A DNA stretch of 64,000 nt. It comes from Romanomermis culicivorax (lineage: Eukaryota > Nematoda > Enoplea > Mermithida > Mermithidae). Positions within the stretch are counted from its first letter, which is position 1. Each line of letters starts with the position of its first letter. The stretch is taken from contig CAWUHX010000237.1 of assembly GCA_963922205.1 (NCBI GenBank), positions 62,001 to 126,000 on the forward strand. The letters are read 5' to 3'. Below are positions 31,959 through 40,830 of this stretch, in pieces. The translations under genes and the position numbers were made by a program. Below the pieces are notes generated by a model. That model was not told the DNA's origin. It saw only the letters and a list, made by a program, of their open reading frames with translations, and made no database searches.

Positions 31959-32412
31959 TGTAGCAAAAAGTCTGTTATTTTTACCACAGAAAGAGAAATG
32001 TACGAAAAAAACTCTGGCAGCTTGTATAGCTGGTCTGAGATTTTACCTTATTTGAGCTCTGTTGGCTCAATGTTATCCTCCTACCTGGAAAAAATATGCG
32101 TACTGATTGACGCACTGTTTCTTTGTACTATAAAAAATACCTACTGTTCTAACGGAGGCCACAAATCTGTATAAAAACTCACCGATAAACTTTTAATAAA
32201 CCTGTAACCGTAATACCAAAGTTTTCCGTCTAAGAAAAAGCATTATATAACACAAGAAACGTGATACATGATTATGAGTAATGTGCCATGAAAAAGGTTA
32301 CAAAAAATAAGAACACAAAAGAAAGGTTAAACATTGAATAATAAATTTCATAAAATATTTCTTAAAGTTCAAATAAAAATTAATCAACGAAAAAATCGCG
32401 TAATTCGCGACA
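31959..32412 (-). repeat. BEL 5' LTR
   Basis: 454 bp, direct copy of 21467-21920. Its outer edge is followed by the duplicated target GTCTG at 32413-32417. Confidence 0.96.
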
Positions 32413-34647
32413 GTCTGCACCAACACTGGTTTCTTCGGCTCTAGGGGCATTACTGCAGACGTCATTACCACTCAGCACTTAGCCCCTGCGGCTTGCACGC
32501 TAGCACATCGCACTAAGATGTTTGGCTCACAAAAACTTGTCGGCATTCACCCTGGCTTTTATAGCACAAACCAAACATTGGAAGTGATGTACGAATGGTG
32601 CTGCAGCGACGTCTGCAAGACAGTGACTAACCTCTTCATTGAGGAGGGACAAGTCGCTTCGTGGGACGGCACTACGGCCCTAAGCACCTTAGGCGATGTA
32701 GGTGGATGCAGTCCCACTGCAGGTCAGTGCACTACTCTGGACGGGGTCATTGCCTGGCCTGCACAAAACTTCACGGCGCGGTGTCATTATCACCCCAAGG
32801 GAAATTACACTGCGTCCATGTCAGGGAACCACGTCATCATCGATGATCTACAGGTTGCCCTTAAGATCCCGGGAAACTCCCGCGTCTTCCAACTGTGCCC
32901 AGAACTACGTTCCACCACAGTCCGGACGGATCAGGGTCTTCTCCTTCGCATCCACGGGAGATACAATTTGACCCAAAACTTGTTCAGAATGGCAAAGGAC
33001 ACCCATCCCGATCCTGTCAATGCCAAACTGAACTACCTGGCTCAGCAGATCAAGGAGTCGGAAATTAACGGTTTCCGGTTCACGTGGCTTGAGCTCTGCT
33101 CTCAAGCTCAACGCTATCTTGATCTGACTTGGCAGTTGCTTCGCTTCGACCCTACCTTGGGTGCCCGTGCATTCCTCCAGAGGAATGACCTGACGGCGGA
33201 ATTCACAGGCGATGCACTGACAATATGGCCGTGTCAGAAGGTCAACGCCACCTACGTTTACCACTCGTACCGGGTGGGAAACGTTTGCTACAAGTACTTA
33301 CCTGTACAGGTCGGCGGTACCATCTACTTCGCCACCCCCGGTGGCCCAGATCTCATTAAATCTAGCGCAATTGTGCCGTGTCATCACCACTTTACAGGGA
33401 TTTCCCGAAATCGCTCGGGCTGGTTTACTGAGTCTGGCGCCGTCCATGTGAGCCACATCCCACTGGAACTCTTCTGGAAGCAGCGTTTCAACATCACTCA
33501 CTTTGAGGCACCGGCGCTCTTCCATGACCAGTTGGCGATGACCCCTTCAAACTTTGCCTTCTTTAAACAGTACGTTTACAAGACTGAGCAAATTGAAGCG
33601 GTACTCAACTGGCTGGTAAACTTTACCGCTGGTCAATCCCTGCAACCAGAAGCCATCTACCAGGCCTTTGCAGGGGTAGGAACCGACATCAAGGCCTCTC
33701 TGGAAGGTGTCGGTCTGGCAGCAAACCATGTTATTACGGGTCAACAACACACCCTCGCCCAGGGCTTGCATGCTGTCCTGAGCGGGCCGGTCCAGTTGAT
33801 CTTTAACATCCTAATTACCCTGACAGTGCTGATCGGTGTCGGATACCTTGCCTATCTTGGTGTATCTTATTATCTCAGCTACCGTCTGCAGAGCAAACAG
33901 GTCAGGTTTGTTAGCCGTTTCTCCCCGTTGGGTCTTTACCGCAAAGTCCAACGCTGGATCGGTTTTCACTACGTGCAAAACGATGAGCCCTCCCAGCTTG
34001 ACCGAATCACACCGTGTTTCGTCGTGCTGCTGGATACCAAGGAAACTCCTGCTTTTCTTGACACGGGTTGCCCCCGCACTATCATTAGCCAACGTCTTCA
34101 TAAGGCCTTGGCTAAAGAAAGTCCGAAGGCGGTCATGGCGTTCCAGCAACATCACGACTTTAACCCATTAATGAGCATCAATGGTGAAGCCGTTCATACC
34201 ATCCTGTCGGGACCATATGAAATCATGTTGCCCGGAAACCGCCAGCCGAACACACGGATCGATATACATCTCCATGTGTGCAAGACGACGTCTCCCTTCT
34301 GGGCACCTGTTGACCTTATACTCGGACTGGACTTCTTAGAACAGTTCAAGAACATTATGTTTGACTACCAACGTAATGTTTGTCGGCTGGACGCGGTAGA
34401 ATTACCCCTCCTGCTGACCACGCCGGAGATTGACCAGATCGACCCCTGGTGGGAGAACACCCGTGCTCTCTTAAGAAGCTCACATAGGTCGGGATCACGA
34501 TCGCGGTCGAGGGCTTCGTCCATCTCTCGGCCACACTCACGGGCCTCCTTAGTTGCCTCATCACGTGGGTCAACCAGGGGATCCCGGGCCTCTTCCAGAC
34601 GGGCAAGTCGTCATTTGTCGACCTTGCACGGGTCAGGCTGCCCTTGA
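32413..34647 (+). pseudogene. GypsyA envelope-like glycoprotein (C-terminal part) fused to retropepsin 1 and an Arg-Ser-rich tail
   Basis: Resumes the glycoprotein cut at 21466, open from 32413 for 744 codons. The ectodomain has many sequons (NFTA, NYTA, NLTQ, NATY, NITH, NFTAG), a YEWCCSDVC motif, and no match I recognise to class I, II or III fusion families. A membrane span lies at about 33,795-33,880 (LIFNILITLTVLIGVGYLAY). After it, on the presumed cytoplasmic side, comes a complete retropepsin-like domain: PAFLDTGCPRTIISQRL (DTG at 34060-34068) and VDLILGLDFLEQF. An Arg-Ser-rich stretch follows at about 34,480-34,620 (SGSRSRSRASS), before a TGA at 34645-34647. The same frame stays open beyond this stop into Pol, so glycoprotein and Pol were probably one polyprotein. 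Confidence 0.85.
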
Positions 34648-35700
34648 CCTCCGCCTGGAAACTCTCCAGTCACGCTAGAGAAAGGCCGATACCGTGAGCC
34701 AAGTGATTCAGATGCTCCCGCATCACCCATGCCAAACGCGCCCCCGCTATCGGACACCGAGATTGAATCGCTAGGAGCTACTCAGAGCCCAAGGGACCAC
34801 TCAGACCACGTACTCACGGTACAGGATGAGTCCACCCTTCTGAACAACCCGGAACCCTCCGTCGGATACGCTCTAGTAGGTCTACTATGTCGTACGGGAC
34901 TGCCGATTCCAAAGCGGTCCGGTAAGACCAAACACACTAGTGGTGCCACCACACCTGATTCCGGTCATGTGGTCTCTGCTTTTTACCCAAATGATATTCG
35001 GACACCCCATATCAAAGTTCTCCTCAACAACTGGGTAGAAGCAAAGGCACTGGTCGACACAGGAGCTGTCTTTTCACTCCTGGACCACAAGTTAGCGGCC
35101 CAGCTGCCCAACTTGACACTTTCACCAACCAGGGCTCGTCTTATCGCAGCCAATGGGTCCCCGATCCCACTGCTAGGAGCAGCCTACAGCACGGTTACAG
35201 TGGCTGATGTCTCTGAACGGATTCAGGTCCAAATACAGGAGAACTGTTCGGCTGAACTGGTCCTCGGAACAAACTTCCTTGGCCGGTTCAATTGTGTCAG
35301 CTTGAACTGGGAGAAATCCTTCCTCCAGTTCAAAGAAAGTAGAATCCCCTGTGAGGGTCTCATCCACAGCCCACCTTCTGCCCCCGGCGCCTTGCCCCTG
35401 AAGGACTTGGTAATTCTGGAGCCTCGCTCCCTGACACGATTCACTGTACCTGTTCCACCAATCTATACGAACGTACCTGAGGTGGCCTTCTTTCCGAAGC
35501 ACCTCACTGGATCTCAAAGACACGTATATTTTGCTGGGAGCGTGAGTAGCGTGACCAACGGTCACATACCACTTCAAGTAGTTAACCCGAATACTCATTC
35601 CGTGGTTCTCTACCCGCACATGACCATCGGTCATGTGCAAATGCATAGTGAGCCCTCACGGGAATCACCGGTCGACTCAGACACAGTCCTCGATCGTTAG
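34648..35700 (+). pseudogene. pol: GypsyA Pol: second retropepsin-like domain
   Basis: Same frame as the glycoprotein segment, between TGA 34645 and TAG 35698. A Ser/Pro/Thr-rich linker precedes a second aspartic protease fold: VEAKALVDTGAVFSLLDHKL (DTG at about 35,054), LIAANGSPIPLLGAAYSTV, and ELVLGTNFLGRF. It also includes a segment after the protease (LEPRSLTRFTVPVP, NPNTHSVVLYPHMTIGHV) like the spacer found before reverse transcriptase in gypsy elements. This looks like the canonical Pol protease, making the domain fused to the glycoprotein the extra one. Ends at TAG 35698-35700, after which the frame continues. Confidence 0.85.
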
Positions 35701-36567
35701 TGGGTCGAGGCCAATGCTGTAATCTCATCGGACATCTCCTCTCGGGACCCGGCAGCCTTACTCGATCTGCTGGTTGCATACACCGACCTTTATGCTCTTG
35801 ATGAAAAGGACACAGGTTCCACTGATCTCGTCCAGCATGAAATCAGCACGGGCGATGCCCGCCCAGTCCGCCATTTCCCTTACCGGTCCTCACCTAAGGA
35901 AAAGGATCTCATTATGCAAGAGGTCAAGGCACTCCAGGAGAAAGGTATTATTCGGCCGAGCACGTCCCCGTGGGCTACTAATACTGTCCTGGTGCGCAAG
36001 AAAAATGGTTCTCACCGTATGTGTGTCGACTTTCGTGGGCTTAACGAGGTCACGAAAAAGGATGTCTACCCTCTCCCACGGATAGATGACATTCTCGACA
36101 CACTCAAGGGTATGAAGTATTTCACTACCCTTGACCAGGCTAACGCTTATTGGTCAATCCCGATTGCCGAGGCGGATAAGGAAAAGACAGCATTTAATAC
36201 GCCTATTGGACTTTACGAATTCAATTATTTGCCTTTCGGTCTGTGCAACGCACCAGGGACATTTCAACGCCTTATGGACCTCCTCCTTACTGGAATCCAA
36301 TGGCGCACGGTTCTGACCTATCTCGACGACATTTTGGTGTTCGGGAACTCTCACACCCAAATGCTTGAGCGCCTGGCAGATGTGTTCGCCCATTTTCGCC
36401 GGGGTGGAATGAAGCTCAGACTGAGCAAGTGCAAATTCTCGCACTCAGAGGTAGAGTACCTAGGCTATCGCATCTCACAGAGCGGTCTAGAACCTGACCA
36501 AGCCAAGCTGGCCGCCGTCCAAAACCTACCCATTCCCAAAACGCCAAAGACATCAAGTCCTTCCTAG
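35701..36567 (+). pseudogene. pol: GypsyA Pol: reverse transcriptase
   Basis: Continues the same frame after TAG. Contains HEISTGDARPVRHFPYRSSP, the RT fingers and palm blocks (RPSTSPWATNTVLVRKKNGS, MCVDFRGLNEVT, YFTTLDQANAYWSIPI, LPFGLCNAPGTFQRLMD) and the catalytic YLDDILVF box at about 36,319-36,342. It then has SKCKFSHSEVEYLGY. A one-base frame change near 36,540 moves the thumb/connection into another frame, and TAG at 36565 ends this one. A typical Ty3/gypsy RT by motif order. Confidence 0.93.
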
Positions 36568-37180
36568 GCCTCGTGTCTTATTACAGGCGTTTCATCCCTG
36601 GTTGTGCCCGGCTCAGCGAGCCACTCACCAAGCTCTTACGGGAGGAAACTACTTTCCAGTGGTCAAAACCTCAGCAGGAGGCGTTCGATGAACTCCGCCG
36701 CCTGCTGACCAACCCTTCTATCCTGCGCCATCCGGACTTTTCGAAATCCTTTATCCTTCAAACTGATGCAAGTATTTCGGGGATAGGAGCGGTTCTAAGC
36801 CAGTTAGACGAACTTGGATACGACCATCCTGTCGCGTACGCCAGCTGAGGGTTAACAGCCGCCGAGAAAAACTATTCCATTACAGAACTGGAAACTCTCG
36901 CTGTTGTCCATTTCATCAAGCACTTTCGACCATACCTCTTCCAGCACGAGGTGGTCGTTCAGACTGACCATACCGCGGTCAAAGCAGTGTTGGAGAAGCC
37001 TAACCCCTCTGCTTGGATTGCTCGGTGGGGACTCGCGCTCGCCGAATTCAAACTGACAATTCGGCCGCGAAAAGGTCAGTCTAATGGTAATGCTGATGCA
37101 TTATCACGCCTGCCGGATCCTAACTCCCTCACCGGTCAGAGTATTGATGATACTCCCCTTTACAGACCTGAGGGGCATGT
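36540..37180 (+). pseudogene. pol: GypsyA Pol: RT connection and RNase H
   Basis: Frame shifted relative to RT. FLGLVSYYRRFIPGCARLSE and FQWSKPQQEAFDELRRLL bridge to RNase H, FILQTDASISGIGAVLSQLD, AEKNYSITELETLAVV and VVVQTDHTAVKAVL. TGA at 36846-36848 replaces the residue in YAS-stop-GLTAAEKNYS, where relatives have Arg, consistent with a CGA to TGA change. Confidence 0.9.
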
Positions 37181-37184
37181 TATG

Positions 37185-37345
37185 ATGATCACCGATGGTG
37201 CGCAGCACCTGGCGAGATCAAGGACCTTGACCGATGGTGTGCAGCACCTGGTGCGTTCAAGTAATTCAGCACCGATCACTGTTGGCGCGGAGCACCCGGT
37301 ACGATCAGAGTCTTATGCCGAGATATCGGTTGGTGTGCAGCACCC
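37185..37345 (+). repeat. Four-copy peptide-coding repeat between RNase H and integrase
   Basis: DNA units of about 45-50 bp containing GG(T/C)G(T/C)GCAGCACCTGG and GGCGCGGAGCACCCGG encode DGAQHLARS, DGVQHLVRS, VGAEHPVRS and VGVQHPDLF. They lie in the tether between RNase H and the integrase zinc domain of GypsyA. A short in-frame expansion of a linker. Confidence 0.65.
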
Positions 37346-38699
37346 CGACCTTTTTGCTGCTCAGCTGGAGGATCCGGAGTTAGCCGACATCATTCGCTCT
37401 CTTAAGCCTCTGGGCGACCAGAATGATGTGCGAGGCTACCATCTATTGGATAACGTTCTTCAGAAATGGACAGGCGAGTCCAATAAGATTGTCATACCCA
37501 GATCCATGGTTACTACCATTATCCGGGCTCATCATGATGACATCTTAGCTGGACACTTTGGTGCTAAACGTACTGCGCGGCTCATTGCTCGCAGATACCA
37601 CTGGCCTTCCCTCAGTCGGGATGTCAAGTCCTTCTGTCAGCGGTGTGATCTTTGCCAATAGAATAAGCCCGCTCGACAGAAAACCACTGCGACCCTGAAA
37701 CCTATCACCATCACGGGACCGTTTCATCGGGTAGGTGTCGACTGTATGGGACCAATGACCACTAGCGAAGCTGGCAACCGTTTCATCGTAGTCTTCATCG
37801 ACTACTTTACAAAATGGGTCGAGGCTTTTGCTACTCCGGACATCACTGCGTCCACCATAGCCCGGCTGTTTGTAACGCAAATTGTCTGCCGGCACGGGGC
37901 ACCGCAGATTCTTCAGTCAGATCGTGGCACTGATTTCACATCAAAACTGATGACTGAGATCACTGCGATCTGCGCAACGAAGAAGATCCACTCTACCGCC
38001 TATCATCCGATGACCAACGGCGAGGTGGAAAGAGCTAATCAGATGCTAGCCACACGGCTACGTATGTATGTTCATCAAGGACATACCGATTGGGATGAAC
38101 ACCTACCATAGGCTGTGTTTGCCGTCAATATCAGCATGAATGAGTCAACAGGGTACTCGCCCTTTGAACTCATGTACGGTCGCACACCCATGCTCCCTGT
38201 TGATGCCGCGCTCTCATTCAACCCTCCGGCCCATATCATTAATGTTTCCTCATATGATATGGAGGTCAAACGTCATTTCACGAATGCATTAACCTTAATC
38301 CAGAGTCGGATGGAGAAAGCACAGGAGGCCTATGCACGGTCTTACGACCGGAAGGCACATGATGTCTCGTACAAAGTAGGGGATCAGGTGGTCAAACTGC
38401 GCACCTCCAGCAAACATGGACTCACTCCTAAATTGCTGCCCATCTACGATGGGCCCTATCTTGTAACAAGTGTGGCATATCCCAATTTCACACTTCGTCT
38501 GGAGACGGATCAGGAAGACACTGTACATGTCAACCAGCTTCGACTTTACGTGTCCCCTGACCCACCGAGTGAAGCAGAGGATACACCTCCCACTTCACGG
38601 GCAACGGATTCGGCACCCTTGTTGTTTCCTTCAACAAGTCGGGACTTTACACCGAATTTGATTGACCCACATCTTGATGCAGAGGTCCCTGACCACTAA
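37346..38699 (+). pseudogene. pol: GypsyA Pol: integrase (zinc domain, core, GPY-type C-terminus)
   Basis: Zinc-binding domain HHDDILAGHFGAKRTARLIA with FCQRCDLC. TAG at 37659-37661 follows, where relatives have a Gln or similar (CQ-stop-NKP). The catalytic core has VDCMGPMTT, FIDYFTKWVEAFA, QSDRGTDFTSKL and THE-like HPMTNGEVERANQML, giving D, D and E. TAG at 38109-38111. C-terminal part: FELMYGRTPMLP, then YKVGDQVVKLRT, GLTPKLLPIYDGPYLVTSV and VHVNQLRLYVS, matching the tail of the GypsyB fusion ORF. Ends with TAA 38697-38699. Confidence 0.93.
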
Positions 38700-38844
38700 T
38701 TCAAGATGCTCTTCTCTTCATTGTCCCCGCTTACGGACAAGGACGCATTTTTTCGAAGGACCGCCGTGCCCCTCACGAAGTATCCATTCTTATCCATGCT
38801 GGATTTTAGTGGATAGAAGAGAATGTGCAGCAACCAGAGCGTCA

Positions 38845-38998
38845 CATCTTAGGCGCATCCTCACGCGATAGCCTACACTTCACTGGGTGCATCCCCTGCG
38901 ATAACCCGATATCTTACATCTCACTGGGTGCATGCTCTGCGATAACCCGATAATCTGTACCTCGCTGGGCGCATCCTCTGCGATAGCCTACATCTTGC
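38845..38998 (+). repeat. GypsyA 3' untranslated tandem repeat (~42-bp unit, about 3.5 copies)
   Basis: Units of the form CTCACTGGGTGCAT..TCTGCGATAACCCGATA recur with small changes, starting near 38847, 38878, 38921 and 38962. Non-coding, between the integrase stop and the 3' LTR. Confidence 0.7.
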
Positions 38999-39226
38999 CC
39001 TGAAAATTTTTTCTTTTCTGTGTTCCAGACTTTCGCACAGGATATTCAATGTCTGCAACTTCACGCATGAACGATTTCCGGTTACCATACTGTCGAACGA
39101 ATTACAATCAAAGAAGGCTCCATCCGCCAGCAACCCAACGGACCCATTCGACCACCCGCCGTCGCACCTTGGAATGACCTACAACCACGGACATGCTGCA
39201 CAAACCTCACTACTAACCACCGCAAG

Positions 39227-39257
39227 GACGAGGACGCCCTTTTTCGAAGGACCGCCG
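39227..39257 (+). promoter_or_regulatory. Region before GypsyA 3' LTR, duplicated at 38737-38769
   Basis: GGACGAGGACGCCC then TTTTTCGAAGGACCGCCG abuts the 3' LTR. A near copy (GGACAAGGACGCA then TTTTTTCGAAGGACCGCCG) lies 490 bp upstream. The purine content (CGAAGGA) could serve plus-strand priming but is not a clean polypurine tract. Confidence 0.4.
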
Positions 39258-40672
39258 TGTCACGTGCCGCTCAATTTCTCCGACGTCACGTGATTCCGAT
39301 CATGTCAATATTTTGTTTTTTCTCAATAATTTGTTTTATTACTCATTCATGTTTCGTTTATTTCATTTTTTACACATGCATTTTGTGTTTGTTTTTATAT
39401 TTTTCATGCATTTCTATGTTTCGTTTTGTTGTATTTTTATTTCTTTATGAACACGGGCTACAGTAGGCCCTTTAGCTAAAAACTTCCGCCAGTCGTGCTC
39501 CACGAGCACATGGCTATTTTTGGTGCACTCCATGCACCTCTTATCATCAAAAATTAGCGTCGTTTTTGTTACGCAAAAACGACTAGCTAAGAAGTTTAGC
39601 TTAAGACGTTCATATGCTTAGCATAGGCACTGCAGTCGGCCTCAGTGCTAAACGCATGTGAACGAAAAAATGTCTATGTGCTCATAGGCATCTTCTGCAT
39701 CCCGTCTAGCTGCAGAAGTTAGCTTGAGCGCCGAGAAACTCCGCCCAAGCTGCAGCTGTAGCCAAACATGTCCTTAAAAGGACATGTTTCTTTAGTTTTT
39801 CGCTCATTCTTGGGTTCACCAAGCTTTCGTCCGGTTGTAACTCCGCGTCCGCCGCCTTCGTTTAAATTTGCATATTTTATTATACACCTGTGCGTCCGCC
39901 GCCTTATTGCCAATAAATTTGCATAAATTTGCCTTTGTTCACTGCGTCCGCCGCTTACCATCTACAGTACCCGCTGCCCATCAGTGCCAGGAGTCCGACC
40001 GCCCCGGTTCGTGAAGAAAACGTTGGAGAATCGCCTCCCGCTCGCCGCTAGGACCCGTGTGGATCGCATCCCCGCTCCAGTGCCAGAAGACCGAAAGTAT
40101 CCAGGGACTCGCCGCCCGTTTCGTCGAATCGCTTGAGAAACAGGACTAGGTGAGTCTTCTCAGGGGATTATTGTTATTTGTGGGGTATTTGTTGGGAAAT
40201 CCTTCCTAAGTCCGTTTCCCAAGTTTTCCACAGATAAGTAGGGCCTCCACCTCTCAGGTTCGGGCTAAAAGGGGCCGTCTGGTTCATAATCGGGTCCCAC
40301 AAATTAGGTCATTTTACGGGTGACCCTGTCCCCACTCTCACTGAGTAGGACTCGGGGATTGTCGCACCTAGCCTGGCAGCGTTGTCCATTACCCTACAGC
40401 AAGACCCCAAGGACAACACCAGAGAACCAACTATAGACCTCTCTATAGCCACCATTCGCCAGGTTAGGCCCCAACGGCAACTTGGGAAGCCTGGGGAAAA
40501 TGCCAGTATCCATCAGGAGTCACAGCCTATTACTCACTGTAATAGGATCAATCTGATATGGTTCACCATCAATGTGACGTCTAAAACACGGTATTACCTC
40601 ATGAGATACCCAAACCTCCCCAGCTCTCCCAAATCCACATGTCATACACGTGACATGCCGTAAAATGTGACA
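39258..40672 (+). repeat. GypsyA 3' LTR
   Basis: 1415 bp, partner of 13481-14896, ending TGTGACA and followed by ATAG. It stops 158 bp short of the RNASEH2A stop codon (on the other strand), so the insertion is in that gene's 3' flank. Confidence 0.96.
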
Positions 40673-40830
40673 ATAGGACAGAAAATATTTTTCAAGTGAA
40701 AAATTCCACAGTAAAAGCTTTGAGCGAAGGACATGGATGTAATTCACCAACACTTAATAAAAACAGACTATACAGAAATGAAAAAAATACGAAGTGGAAT
40801 CCCGAAACTTTATAAAAAATAAAGCAAAAA

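Larger units (their letters stand above)
21467..32412 (-). mobile_element. BEL/Pao LTR element with phlebovirus-like envelope, inserted in GypsyA
   Basis: 10,946 bp. Two 454-bp LTRs (21467-21920 and 31959-32412) are nearly identical, with about three substitutions seen by eye. Each begins TGTAGC and ends GCGACA in plus orientation. GTCTG is duplicated at 21462-21466 and 32413-32417. On the minus strand the order is: leader, Gag, zinc knuckles, protease, reverse transcriptase, RNase H, integrase, Gn/Gc-like envelope, accessory ORF, 3' LTR. It interrupts the GypsyA glycoprotein gene. LTR similarity makes it the youngest insertion in the window. Confidence 0.97.
13481..40672 (+). mobile_element. 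GypsyA: large Ty3/gypsy-like LTR element with gag - glycoprotein - pol order, split by a BEL element
   Basis: Two long LTRs (13481-14896, 1416 bp; 39258-40672, 1415 bp) begin TGTCACGTG and end TGTGACA. ATAG is duplicated at 13477-13480 and 40673-40676. Without the 10.9-kb nested BEL insertion and its 5-bp duplication the element is about 16.2 kb, large for the group. Order: LTR, 3.7-kb repeat-rich leader, Gag with zinc fingers, Pro/Ala/Thr-rich acidic ORF, envelope-like glycoprotein, retropepsin 1, Arg-Ser-rich stretch, retropepsin 2, reverse transcriptase, RNase H, integrase, tandem repeats, LTR. LTRs differ at roughly 2% of positions by eye. Multiple stops and at least two frame changes make this copy defective. 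Confidence 0.95.

Noticed and set aside
18894..38111. Alternative genetic code or stop-codon readthrough to explain in-frame TAG/TGA in the gypsy elements
   Set aside because: RNASEH2A and NADSYN1 use standard stops at conserved ends and have no internal stops, and the stops hit conserved motifs such as a zinc knuckle. Decay is the simpler reading.
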